Assembly: GCF_001545035.1 (NCBI RefSeq)
Contig: NZ_FCOJ02000027.1
Location: 1 to 64,000 of the forward strand
Source of the DNA: Caballeronia glebae
GTDB lineage: Bacteria; Pseudomonadota; Gammaproteobacteria; Burkholderiales; Burkholderiaceae
Direction of reading: 5' to 3'
Length of the DNA: 64,000 bases
A program made the translations under genes and the position numbers. Under the pieces are notes generated by a model, which saw only the letters and a program-made list of their open reading frames with translations, ran no database searches and was not told the DNA's origin. Below, in pieces: positions 8,938 through 17,058 of the stretch (position 1 is the stretch's first letter; each line of letters begins with the position of its first letter).

Positions 8938-10247
8938 GCGCGCTGCCGAGCGCCTTCGCCGACGAAGTCTTCGGCATCGGTCGCTTCATCGAGCTATTGC
9001 ATCGCACGATCGGACTCGATGCGGAATCGATCGGCGCGAACGCCGTTTCGCGCGCGGTGCGCGAGCGCTACAACCTGTGGCGCGACGAACAAGGCGGCAC
9101 GCTCGACGATTACTATCGCGCGTTGACGCAAGATCACGCGTGCATGCAGGAACTGATCGAAGCGGTGGTCGTGCCGGAGACATGGTTCTTTCGCGATCCC
9201 GAAGCCTTCGCCGCGCTCGCGCGTCTGGCGCGCGTGCGTCTGCACGAACGGCCCGCGAAACCGGTGCGCGTGCTGAGCGCGCCGTGCTCGACCGGCGAGG
9301 AAGCCTATACCGTTGCAATGGCGCTGATCGAAGCGGGCGTTCCCGCCGAGCGCTTCACTGTCGATGCGATCGACGTGAGCGAGCGCGCGCTCGCCATCGC
9401 GCGTCGCGCGCATTACGGACGCAACGCGTTTCGCGGACGCGCGCTCGATTTTCGCGACCGTCATTTCCGCGCGATCGACGGCGGCTGGCAACTCGATCCC
9501 GCTGTCGCGCAAAGCGTGCGTTTCTCGCAAGCCAATCTGCTGCAACTCGATACGCACGCGTTCGAGCGCTTCGATTTCATTTTGTGCCGCAACGTGCTGA
9601 TCTATTTCGATCGCGACACGCAATGCGCCGTCCTGCGCGTGCTCGATGGATTGCTCGCGCAAGGCGGCACGTTATTCGTGGGTCCGGCGGAGACGGGTCT
9701 TTTGATGCGCGAAGGCATGAGGTCCGCGAACATTCCGCTCGCCTTTGCGTTCAACCGGCCCGGAAGCGGACGTGCGAATGCCTTCAATGGCGCGTGGCCG
9801 GTTCCGCAGATCATCGCGAAACCCTTGCCGCCGATGAAGCGCGCGTTCGTGTTGCCCGCATGGGCGAGCGCGCCGCCTGCCGTCCGTGCGATGCCGTCCG
9901 CGATGCCGCGTGAGGAAGCGCCCAAAGAACCCGCGCCGGCGGCCGATCTCGCGCACGCGCGCGAACTCGCCGATGCCGGCCAACTCGACGCCGCGGCGAG
10001 CGTCGCGCACGCGTATCTGCAAGCGCATCCATCGAACGCGGATGCGTACTATCTGCTTGGCGTGATCGCCGATGCGCGTGGCGAACATCAAGCATCGCGC
10101 GGGCATTATCGTCGCGCGCTGTATCTCGATCCCGCACATCGCGAAGCGCTCACGCATCTGGCCGCGTGCCTCTCGCTCGACGGCGATGAAAGCGGTGCGC
10201 GTCTGCTGCTGGCGCGTGCGCAACGCGTCACGGAGTGCGCGCGATGA
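8934..10247 (+). CDS. wspC: WspC CheR-type methyltransferase with TPR tail
   Basis: 437 residues. The N-terminal ~275 residues form a CheR methyltransferase: the SAM-binding stretch APCSTGEEAYTVAMAL is near residue 118 and FILCRNVLIYFDRDT near 215. A Pro/Ala-rich linker follows, then a C-terminal tetratricopeptide region (about 340-430; YYLLGVIADARGEH, HYRRALYLDPAHREAL). It should methylate glutamates on WspA, opposing WspF, which sets the adaptation state of the surface sensor. It overlaps both neighbours by 4 bases. The TPR extension is typical of WspC and distinguishes it from flagellar CheR. Confidence 0.92.
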   Translation: MSALPSAFADEVFGIGRFIELLHRTIGLDAESIGANAVSRAVRERYNLWRDEQGGTLDDYYRALTQDHACMQELIEAVVVPETWFFRDPEAFAALARLARVRLHERPAKPVRVLSAPCSTGEEAYTVAMALIEAGVPAERFTVDAIDVSERALAIARRAHYGRNAFRGRALDFRDRHFRAIDGGWQLDPAVAQSVRFSQANLLQLDTHAFERFDFILCRNVLIYFDRDTQCAVLRVLDGLLAQGGTLFVGPAETGLLMREGMRSANIPLAFAFNRPGSGRANAFNGAWPVPQIIAKPLPPMKRAFVLPAWASAPPAVRAMPSAMPREEAPKEPAPAADLAHARELADAGQLDAAASVAHAYLQAHPSNADAYYLLGVIADARGEHQASRGHYRRALYLDPAHREALTHLAACLSLDGDESGARLLLARAQRVTECAR

Positions 10248-10978
10248 ATGCCCGCGACATCGACCTTGCGATCGACATCGACGATTGCTGGAACCGCATC
10301 GGCGTGCGTGGCGATGCGTCGTGCCCGAAGCTCGAAGGCTACGTGCATTGCCGCAATTGCCCCGTTCACGATGAAGCGGCGTCGCGCGTGCTCGATCGCG
10401 TGCAGGCGCGCACGTCGATCGAACAGTCGAGTGCGGCATCGTCGAACGTGACGCGCAACGGCGACCAAAGCAACACGCTCTCGTACCTCGTGTTTCGCAT
10501 CGGGGGCGAATGGCTCGGTTTGCCGACGACCGTCTGCGCACAAGTGGCGCAAACGCGCCCGGTGCATACGCTGCCGCATCGGCGGCATCGCGCGGTGCTG
10601 GGCGTCGTGAACGTGCGCGGCAGATTGATCGTGTGCGCTTCGCTCGCGCGGCTCTTCGGCATTGAAGAGCGCGCCGCGCACGACGCGTCGAGCAACCGGG
10701 CCATCGATACGCGCGAGCTTGGACGCCTGCTCGTCATCGAACGCGCGCCGAGCCGCGATCATCACGCGAGCGGCGATCATGAAGGCCCGATCGCCTTTCC
10801 CGTCGATGCCGTCGACGGCGTGCATCGCTTCACGCAAGCGCAGCTTCAGCCCGTGCCCGCGACGCTCTCACAGCGCCTGTCATCGCATGCGCACGCGGTC
10901 GCCGCATTCCGCGACGCGACCGTCGGCCTGCTCGATGCCGATCGTCTCATCGACAGCCTGAACCGGAGCCTCACGTGA
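10244..10978 (+). CDS. wspD: WspD CheW-like coupling protein
   Basis: 244 residues, with a ~70-residue N-terminal extension containing two CPxxxxxxxCxxC-like cysteines (CPKLEGYVHCRNC) followed by a CheW domain (LSYLVFRIGGEWLGLPTTVCA, VLGVVNVRGRLIVCASL). The ATG at 10244 overlaps the wspC stop and has CGGAG 8 bases upstream; a GTG 9 bases earlier is possible. It is the second adaptor of the Wsp complex. The cysteine cluster in the extension is a notable local feature of unknown role. Confidence 0.9.
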   Translation: MNARDIDLAIDIDDCWNRIGVRGDASCPKLEGYVHCRNCPVHDEAASRVLDRVQARTSIEQSSAASSNVTRNGDQSNTLSYLVFRIGGEWLGLPTTVCAQVAQTRPVHTLPHRRHRAVLGVVNVRGRLIVCASLARLFGIEERAAHDASSNRAIDTRELGRLLVIERAPSRDHHASGDHEGPIAFPVDAVDGVHRFTQAQLQPVPATLSQRLSSHAHAVAAFRDATVGLLDADRLIDSLNRSLT

Positions 10979-13233
10979 CGAACATCGATCCGGGCCGTTC
11001 GTCATTGCTGGAACTCTTTCAGGAGGAAGCGCGCGGGCAGGCGCAGATTCTTTCCGATGGCCTCATCGCGCTCGAACGTGCGCCGCGCGATCCGGTCACG
11101 CTCGAAGCGAGCATGCGCGCCGCGCATTCGCTGAAGGGCGCCGCGCGCGTGGTCGGCGTGCCGCTCGGCGTGACGCTTGCGCATGTGATGGAGGATTGCT
11201 TCGTCGCGGCGCAGGAAGGGCGCGTCGTGCTCGATGCGGGTTATATCGACATGCTGTTGCGCGGCGTCGATCTGATCGTACAGATAGGCGAGGCGCGCGA
11301 GGCCGATGCGCAGACCACGCTCGAACGCGAAGTCGATGCGTTCGTCGAAGGCCTCAACGCGCGTATCGAAGGCCACGCGGCGCATGACGATGCGCTCGAT
11401 CTCTCACGGGAACTCACGCTGACGAAGCCGCTGGATGAAACGCCCGAGCCAGTCCAGACACCTTCGCGCACGAACGAAACACGCATGCTGCGCGTGCGCG
11501 CCGACACGCTCGATCGCTTGCTGAGCCACTCGGGCGAATCGCTCGTCGAATCGCGCTGGCTGAAGCCGTTTTCGCAGTCGATGCTGCGCGTGAAGCGCAT
11601 TCAGCACGATGCGAACCGCGCGCTCGAACGTCTGCACGAGACGCTGACCGAATCAAACGCCGCGCCACTCGATGCCCGCGCTCACGCCGCGCTCGATGAA
11701 GTGCGTCGCCTCGCGGAGCAAGCGCATCGTCAATTGAGCGAGCGTCTGGCCGAACTGGAAAACTTCGATCGCCGCTCGACGCATCTCGCGCAACAGATCT
11801 ACGACGAAGCGCTCGCGTGCCGCATGCGTCCTTTCGTCGATGCAACGGGCGGTTTCGCGCGCATGGTGCGAGACGTCGCGCGCGGATTAGGCAAGGACGT
11901 GCGTCTCGTCATCGCGGGCGAGACGACGCAGGTCGATCGCGACATTCTCGATCTGCTCGATGCGCCGCTCGGCCATTTGTTGCGCAACGCGGTCGATCAC
12001 GGCATCGAGCCGCCCGCGCTGCGCCGCGCTTTGGGCAAGCCCGAAACCGGCACGATCACGCTCGACGCGCGCCATAGCGCGGGTTCGCTTTTCATCAGCG
12101 TGTCCGACGACGGCGCGGGCGTCGATCTGGATGCATTGCGGCGCGCGGTCGTGCGCAAGAACCTCGCGAGCGATGATACCGCCGCGCGTCTCACCGAAGC
12201 CGAACTGCTCGAATTCCTCTTTCTGCCGGGCTTTTCGATGCGTGACGCCGTCACCGATGTATCCGGTCGCGGCGTCGGCCTCGATGCGGTGCAGGACGTC
12301 GTGCGGCAAGTGCGCGGCAGCGTGCGCGTGACGCAGGAAACGCATGCGGGCACGCGCATCGCGCTGCAATTGCCGTTGACGCTTTCGGTCATTCGCAGCC
12401 TGATCGTCGAAGTGGCGGGCGAGCCGTATGGACTGCCGCTCGCGCATGTCGCGCGCACGCTGGTGCTGCCCGCGAGCGCCATCGACGTGCTCGAAGGTCA
12501 GCAGCATTTCTCCTTCGACGGCAAACGCGTCGGTCTCGTCACCGCGCACCAGATCTTGCAGACCGCCGCTTTCGAAGCCGCGAGCGATGCGCTCAACGTC
12601 GTCGTGATCGGGCAGGGCGCGGCGAGTTACGGCATCGTCGTCGACCGCTTTCTCGGCGAGCGCATGCTCGTCGTGCAACCGCTCGACAAACGCCTCGGCA
12701 AGGTGCGCAACATCGCGGCGGGCGCGCTGATGGAGAACGGCGATCCGCTGCTCATCGCGGATCTCGACGACTGGCTGCGCTCGGTGGAAAAGCTCGTCGG
12801 CAGCGGCGAACTCGGGCGCGTCGGGGCGAACGCTTCGCGCTCGCGCGTGGCGAGTGCGAAGCGCGTGCTCGTCGTCGACGATTCGCTCACCGTGCGCGAG
12901 CTCGAACGCAAGCTGCTCGCGTCGCGCGGCTACGACGTGTCCGTCGCGGTCGATGGCATGGACGGCTGGAACGCGGTGCGCGGCGAGCGCTTCGATCTCG
13001 TCATCACCGACATCGACATGCCGCGACTCGACGGCATCGAACTCGTCACGCTGATCAAGCGCGATGCGCAACTCGGCGCGTTGCCGGTGATGATCGTGTC
13101 GTACAAGGATCGCGCGGAAGATCGTCAACGCGGCCTCGACGCGGGCGCGGACTATTACCTCGCGAAAGGCAGCTTCCACGATCAGGCGCTCATCGATGCG
13201 GTGCGCGATCTCATCGGCGAGGCGAAGTCATGA
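10975..13233 (+). CDS. wspE: WspE hybrid CheA-type histidine kinase/response regulator
   Basis: A 752-residue cytoplasmic kinase. Domains in order: HPt (about 1-110, phosphorylatable His in AHSLKGAAR near residue 51), dimerisation and ATPase (N box LRNAVDHGIEPPAL near 335, G boxes SDDGAGVD and SGRGVGLDAV), a CheW-like domain (about 470-600), and a C-terminal receiver (VLVVDDSLTVRE near 632, acceptor Asp in VITDIDMPRLDG). It should phosphorylate WspR and WspF in response to WspA. It overlaps wspD and wspF by 4 bases each. The kinase-receiver fusion is the diagnostic architecture of WspE. Confidence 0.93.
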   Translation: MTNIDPGRSSLLELFQEEARGQAQILSDGLIALERAPRDPVTLEASMRAAHSLKGAARVVGVPLGVTLAHVMEDCFVAAQEGRVVLDAGYIDMLLRGVDLIVQIGEAREADAQTTLEREVDAFVEGLNARIEGHAAHDDALDLSRELTLTKPLDETPEPVQTPSRTNETRMLRVRADTLDRLLSHSGESLVESRWLKPFSQSMLRVKRIQHDANRALERLHETLTESNAAPLDARAHAALDEVRRLAEQAHRQLSERLAELENFDRRSTHLAQQIYDEALACRMRPFVDATGGFARMVRDVARGLGKDVRLVIAGETTQVDRDILDLLDAPLGHLLRNAVDHGIEPPALRRALGKPETGTITLDARHSAGSLFISVSDDGAGVDLDALRRAVVRKNLASDDTAARLTEAELLEFLFLPGFSMRDAVTDVSGRGVGLDAVQDVVRQVRGSVRVTQETHAGTRIALQLPLTLSVIRSLIVEVAGEPYGLPLAHVARTLVLPASAIDVLEGQQHFSFDGKRVGLVTAHQILQTAAFEAASDALNVVVIGQGAASYGIVVDRFLGERMLVVQPLDKRLGKVRNIAAGALMENGDPLLIADLDDWLRSVEKLVGSGELGRVGANASRSRVASAKRVLVVDDSLTVRELERKLLASRGYDVSVAVDGMDGWNAVRGERFDLVITDIDMPRLDGIELVTLIKRDAQLGALPVMIVSYKDRAEDRQRGLDAGADYYLAKGSFHDQALIDAVRDLIGEAKS

Positions 13234-14228
13234 AGATCGGCATAGCGAACGACGTCGCGTTGGCCGTCGAAGCGTTGCGCCGCGCGCTCGCGGCGCGGCC
13301 CGACTTCGAGATCGCATGGGTCGCGCACGACGGCCAGCAGGCCATCGACTATTGCGCGACGCACACGCCCGATGTCGTGCTGATGGACCTCGTGATGCCG
13401 AACGTCGATGGCGTGCAGGCGTCGCGGACCATCATGGCGCGTTCGCCGTGCGCCATTCTCGTCGTCACCGTGGATGTCGGAGCGAACGCATGGCGCGTGT
13501 ATGAAGCGATGGGCGCGGGCGCGCTCGATGCCGTCGATACCCCCGCGCTCGCGGGCGCCGATGCGCGTCGCGGCGCGGCGGCGCTGATTGCGAAGATCGA
13601 TCAGATCGGCGCGCGGCTCGCGTCGTTCAATGCGCCGTCGGCAAGCGCGCTGAGCGTGCCGAAGAGCCAGGCGCGGCTCGTCGCGATAGGCGCGTCGGCG
13701 GGCGGCCCGGCGGCGCTCGCGACACTGCTCGGCGCGTTGCCGAAGCAGTTCGCGGCGGCGATCGTCATCGTGCAGCACGTGGATCGCGCGTTCGCCGAAG
13801 GCATGGCGCAATGGCTCGACGCGCAATCGGCGCTGCCCGTGCGCGTCGCGCGCGAAGGCGACAGGCCCGTGTCGGGCGAAGTGCTGCTCGCCGCGACCAA
13901 CGATCATCTCCACTTCGCCGATGCCACGCGCCTCGGTTATACCGCGCATCCGGAGCAATTGCCTTATCGCCCGTCCGTCGACGTGTTTTTTCAGAGCGTG
14001 ACCGCGCGCTGGACGGGCCGTGCGATCGGCGTGCTCCTGACCGGCATGGGTCGCGATGGCGCGATCGGACTGAAGGCGATGCGCGCGAAGGGTTATCACA
14101 CGATCGCGCAGGACGAGGCGACGAGCGCGGTGTACGGCATGCCGAAGGCGGCGGCCGCGCTCGATGCGGCCGCGTCGATTCTGCCGCTACCGCGCATCGC
14201 GCATGCGATCGCCACTGCGTTTGACTAA
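13230..14228 (+). CDS. wspF: WspF CheB-type methylesterase response regulator
   Basis: A 332-residue protein with an N-terminal receiver (phospho-acceptor Asp in VVLMDLVMPNVDG near residue 54) and a C-terminal CheB esterase domain (catalytic Ser in IGASAGGPAAL near 155, His in IVQHVD, Asp in TGMGRDGAIG). It demethylates WspA and resets the system. Loss of WspF is the classic route to wrinkly, constitutively high c-di-GMP variants in pseudomonads. The first acidic position of the receiver pocket reads IAND, with Asn-Asp, as is common in WspF. It is followed by a 45-base gap before wspR. Confidence 0.92.
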   Translation: MKIGIANDVALAVEALRRALAARPDFEIAWVAHDGQQAIDYCATHTPDVVLMDLVMPNVDGVQASRTIMARSPCAILVVTVDVGANAWRVYEAMGAGALDAVDTPALAGADARRGAAALIAKIDQIGARLASFNAPSASALSVPKSQARLVAIGASAGGPAALATLLGALPKQFAAAIVIVQHVDRAFAEGMAQWLDAQSALPVRVAREGDRPVSGEVLLAATNDHLHFADATRLGYTAHPEQLPYRPSVDVFFQSVTARWTGRAIGVLLTGMGRDGAIGLKAMRAKGYHTIAQDEATSAVYGMPKAAAALDAAASILPLPRIAHAIATAFD

Positions 14229-14273
14229 TAGGATAACGAATCAATAGATGAGTACCCGACCAAGGACCCATTC

Positions 14274-15383
14274 ATGAAACTTCCTCATCCCGATCCGCTG
14301 GCCGAGCGCGCGAAGCGGGCCGCGACCGCGAGCATCGAGCGCGCGGGCTCGCGTGCGATGGCGGACGAGCGCGCCGTGTCCGATCTGCTCGCGGCCGCAT
14401 TGAACGCGCCGCCCGCGGCCGACTTGCCGGTAATGGTATTGCTCGTGGACGATCAGGCGATCATCGCGGAGGCGCTGCGTCGCGCGCTCGCGGACGAGGC
14501 CAACGTCGATCTGCATTACTGCGCCAATCCGGAAGATGCGTTGCGCACCGCGCAGGAAACCCGGCCCACGGTGATTCTGCAGGATCTCGTGATGCCCGGC
14601 GTCGATGGCCTCACGCTCGTGCGTCAGTATCGCGAGCATCCGGCGACGCGCGATATTCCCATCATCGTGCTCTCGACGAAGGAAGAGCCGCGCATCAAGA
14701 GCGCGGCGTTCGCGGCGGGCGCGAACGATTACCTCGTGAAGCTGCCCGATACGATCGAGCTCGTCGCGCGCGTGCGCTATCACTCGCGGTCGTATCAGAA
14801 CCTGCTGCAACGCGACGAAGCGTATCGCGCGCTGCGTCAGTCGCAGCAGAAGCTGCTCGAAACGAATCTGGAATTGCAGCGCCTGACGCATTCGGATGGG
14901 CTAACCGGTTTGTCGAATCGTCGCCGTCTCGATGACTATCTGAACGCCGAATGGCGTCGCGCCGCACGCGAGCATGCAGCCATCGGCTTTCTGATGATCG
15001 ATGTCGATAACTTCAAGTCGTACAACGATACCTATGGCCACGTCGCCGGGGACGATGTGCTGAAGCTCGTCGCGCATACGATCGAATCGAGTCTCGGCAG
15101 TCCCACCGATCTCGCGGCGCGCTTCGGCGGCGAGGAGTTCGCGGTCGTGCTGCTGTCGTCGTCGGCGCCGAGCTTGCGTTTGCTCGGGGAGAAGATACGC
15201 ATCGCGGTCGAAGCGCTCGACCTGCCGCATGCGGGTTCGTCGAGCGGGCGCGTGACGATCAGTATCGGCGGGGCGACGCATACGGCCATGCACGACGATG
15301 CGTCGAAACAGCTCGTGGAAGCCGCCGACCTCGCGCTTTATCGCGCGAAGAGAGACGGGAAGAATCGCGTGATCGTTACCTGA
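14274..15383 (+). CDS. wspR: WspR response-regulator diguanylate cyclase
   Basis: 369 residues. A receiver (MVLLVDDQAI near residue 53, Asp in ILQDLVMPG near 105) is joined by a helical linker to a GGDEF domain with active-site motif GGEEF near residue 285. It should make cyclic di-GMP when phosphorylated by WspE, the output of the operon. The residues before GGEEF read SPTDLAARF. In Pseudomonas WspR the same stretch reads RSSDLAARY, so the Arg of the RxxD inhibitory site is replaced by Ser and product inhibition may be weakened. It is the last gene of the operon and is followed by a terminator-like hairpin. Confidence 0.92.
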   Translation: MKLPHPDPLAERAKRAATASIERAGSRAMADERAVSDLLAAALNAPPAADLPVMVLLVDDQAIIAEALRRALADEANVDLHYCANPEDALRTAQETRPTVILQDLVMPGVDGLTLVRQYREHPATRDIPIIVLSTKEEPRIKSAAFAAGANDYLVKLPDTIELVARVRYHSRSYQNLLQRDEAYRALRQSQQKLLETNLELQRLTHSDGLTGLSNRRRLDDYLNAEWRRAAREHAAIGFLMIDVDNFKSYNDTYGHVAGDDVLKLVAHTIESSLGSPTDLAARFGGEEFAVVLLSSSAPSLRLLGEKIRIAVEALDLPHAGSSSGRVTISIGGATHTAMHDDASKQLVEAADLALYRAKRDGKNRVIVT

Positions 15384-15408
15384 CGCGATTCACTGCATGA
15401 AGCATTGA

Positions 15409-15445
15409 AAAAACGCGCGGCCTTCGATGAAGTCCGCGCGTTTCT
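15409..15445. terminator. Hairpin terminator after wspR
   Basis: AAACGCGCGG (15411-15420) pairs perfectly with CCGCGCGTTT (15434-15443) around a 13-base loop, with an A run before and a short T run after. It could terminate wspR on the plus strand and the small minus-strand gene from the other side. Confidence 0.75.
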
Positions 15446-15473
15446 ATTTACAGCGCTTCGTGCAGGAAGCGCG

Positions 15474-15635
15474 TCATCGCCTGAACACGCCGAGCAGCAA
15501 CGTCGCCAGAAAGATCACGATGAAGATGAAGAACAGAATCTTGGCGATTTCCGCCGCGCCCGTTGCAATTCCACCGAAGCCGAAGACGGCCGCGATGATC
15601 GCGATGATGAAGAAAATGACAGCGTAACGGAGCAT
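15474..15635 (-). CDS. DUF1328 small membrane protein (YtjA-like)
   Basis: A 53-residue protein starting [20 protein letters not shown], preceded by GGGAGG at good spacing. Two hydrophobic helices are separated by [12 protein letters not shown], and it ends in FRR, matching the DUF1328/YtjA family of tiny inner-membrane proteins. Function is unknown; homologues are often stress-induced. A longer in-frame extension to 15722 lacks hydrophobic or conserved character and is not used. Confidence 0.85.
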   Translation of the reverse strand: MLRYAVIFFIIAIIAAVFGFGGIATGAAEIAKILFFIFIVIFLATLLLGVFRR

Positions 15636-15767
15636 GTTGCCCTCCCGTGGTGATCGGTTGATCGGTCGATATGCGGGCGGATCGGCGCCGCCGCTTTCGC
15701 GCATCGGATTTTTGACGCGCATCGTTCAAAGCAACGAGCGTGCCTGGCGTCGGGCGCGTTCAAGATG

Positions 15768-15805
15768 CAAAAACGCCGCAATGATGAAACGCATTGCGGC
15801 GTTGC
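15768..15805 (-). terminator. Strong intrinsic terminator (minus strand)
   Basis: AACGCCGCAATG (15772-15783) and CATTGCGGCGTT (15792-15803) form a perfect 12-base-pair stem with an 8-base loop. On the minus strand it is followed by TTTTT, so it should end the transcript of the small gene at 15846-16013. Confidence 0.8.
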
Positions 15806-15845
15806 GGATCGCGCGTGCTTCCGCGCGATGGCCTGGCTGTGGAGG

Positions 15846-16013
15846 CTAACGGCCTAGTGTGCGATCGGAGTCGGTTTGATCGTCGTCGTCTTCGTCGTCG
15901 ACGCCGTTGAGCGCATCCGGCAGATTGTTCTCTAGTTCATCGCGCTCGATCTGATCGGCTAGGTCGAGGGATTTGCGCGTGGCGGGACCGGACGGGCGAT
16001 TGGCTCCAGACAT
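15846..16013 (-). CDS. Small acidic protein, 55 residues, unknown function
   Basis: Reading the minus strand from 16013 gives MSGANRPSGPATRKSLDL, a helical stretch ADQIERDELENNLPDALNG, then an acidic run with eight Asp/Glu in VDDEDDDD, ending DRTLGR and a TAG stop. AAGGAG lies 7-8 bases before the ATG and a strong terminator lies about 40 bases after the stop, so it has the layout of a real gene despite its size. No family is recognised. It may be disordered, and a role in protein or nucleic-acid interaction is only speculation. Upstream (16014-16298) there is no gene; the region holds short GGATC-containing repeats near 16109-16141. Confidence 0.7.
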   Translation of the reverse strand: MSGANRPSGPATRKSLDLADQIERDELENNLPDALNGVDDEDDDDQTDSDRTLGR

Positions 16014-16298
16014 GGCGTACTCCTTGAACAGATTTCAAAGCCGCGCCGACGATTCGGCGCGAACCAACGGACCAGCAAGGCTTGTACGCGCCGGGCTGAA
16101 AGTCCGCCTTAAAGGATCGCTTAAGGATCAGTTGAGGATCGTTTCGGGCGGAAAGATGAACAGACCGTGCTGACAAAAAAAGAAATGCAGTCCCAATCTT
16201 GCAAGCGGGACGGCAGATTTTGCGTGCCGGCGCGTTGGACCAGTATGCACCGGGACGCGCGCCGAGGCAAAGAGCACGCGCGTTTTTCGGTCGGCGCA

Positions 16299-16913
16299 TC
16301 AAGCGAAAAAATGGGCGACGATCGGATACAGCGACAGCACCAGCAACACGGCCATCGTGAGATTGAACATGCGCAGCCGGCGCGGATTCGCGAGAAAGCG
16401 GCGCAGCGACATGCCGAACGCGGCCCACATCGTGATGCACGGCAGGCCGATCACGACGAGCACCACCGCCATGAGCGCCGCGTTCAGCGAGAGGCTCGCG
16501 TGCAGGTGGATGGTCGTCGCCGCGGTGAGCACCATCATCCACGCTTTGGGATTGATCCACTGGAACGCGATTGCTTCGTGAAAACGCATCGGGCGAGCCT
16601 GGCCGTCGCGCATCTGCACCGAAGACGACGTGCCGATTTTCCAGGCCAGATACAGCAGATACGCAACGCTCGCCGCTTCGAGCACCGTGTACAGAAACGG
16701 CAGACGCTCGAACGCCTGCGCGAGCCCGATACCGACCGCGATCATCAGAATCGCCATGCCCGCGCTGATGCCGAGCACGTGCGGCACGGTGCGCTTCAAC
16801 CCGAAGTTGACGCCCGAGGCGAGCAGCATCGTGTTGTTCGGTCCGGGCGTGATCGTCGTCACCAGCGCGAACAGCGCGGCAGCGGGAAGGGCATTCAGAA
16901 GTTCGATGGGCAT
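16299..16913 (-). CDS. LysE/RhtB-family amino-acid exporter
   Basis: A 204-residue inner-membrane protein with about six hydrophobic segments. The N-terminus carries the family signature TTITPGPNN and the GFxxG-like ASGVNFGLKRTVPHVLG. It should export an amino acid or a derivative; the substrate is not predictable. GGAG precedes the ATG. Upstream, a repeated CCGGTACAG element overlaps a GTACCGGTAC palindrome, suggesting specific regulation. The aldo/keto reductase gene is upstream on the same strand but is separated by 145 bases. Confidence 0.88.
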   Translation of the reverse strand: MPIELLNALPAAALFALVTTITPGPNNTMLLASGVNFGLKRTVPHVLGISAGMAILMIAVGIGLAQAFERLPFLYTVLEAASVAYLLYLAWKIGTSSSVQMRDGQARPMRFHEAIAFQWINPKAWMMVLTAATTIHLHASLSLNAALMAVVLVVIGLPCITMWAAFGMSLRRFLANPRRLRMFNLTMAVLLVLSLYPIVAHFFA

Positions 16914-16963
16914 GGCGCGCTCCGCAATGAATGACTCATGAGCGCAAAGTGTACGTAAGGTTT

Positions 16964-16983
16964 CCGGTACAGTACCGGTACAG
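16964..16983. promoter_or_regulatory. Palindrome and direct repeat upstream of the LysE gene
   Basis: CCGGTACAG occurs at 16964-16972 and again at 16975-16983, and GTACCGGTAC (16972-16981) is a perfect palindrome. It lies about 50-70 bases upstream of the LysE-family start on the minus strand. The layout resembles sites described for MocR-type GntR regulators, but no such regulator gene is adjacent. Confidence 0.5.
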
Positions 16984-17058
16984 ATTGTCGGCTGACTTCC
17001 TGTACGGTGTTCTGGCGGATTGCGAGCGCGGCAGGTCCGCCGCGCTCGTTCGACGGGC

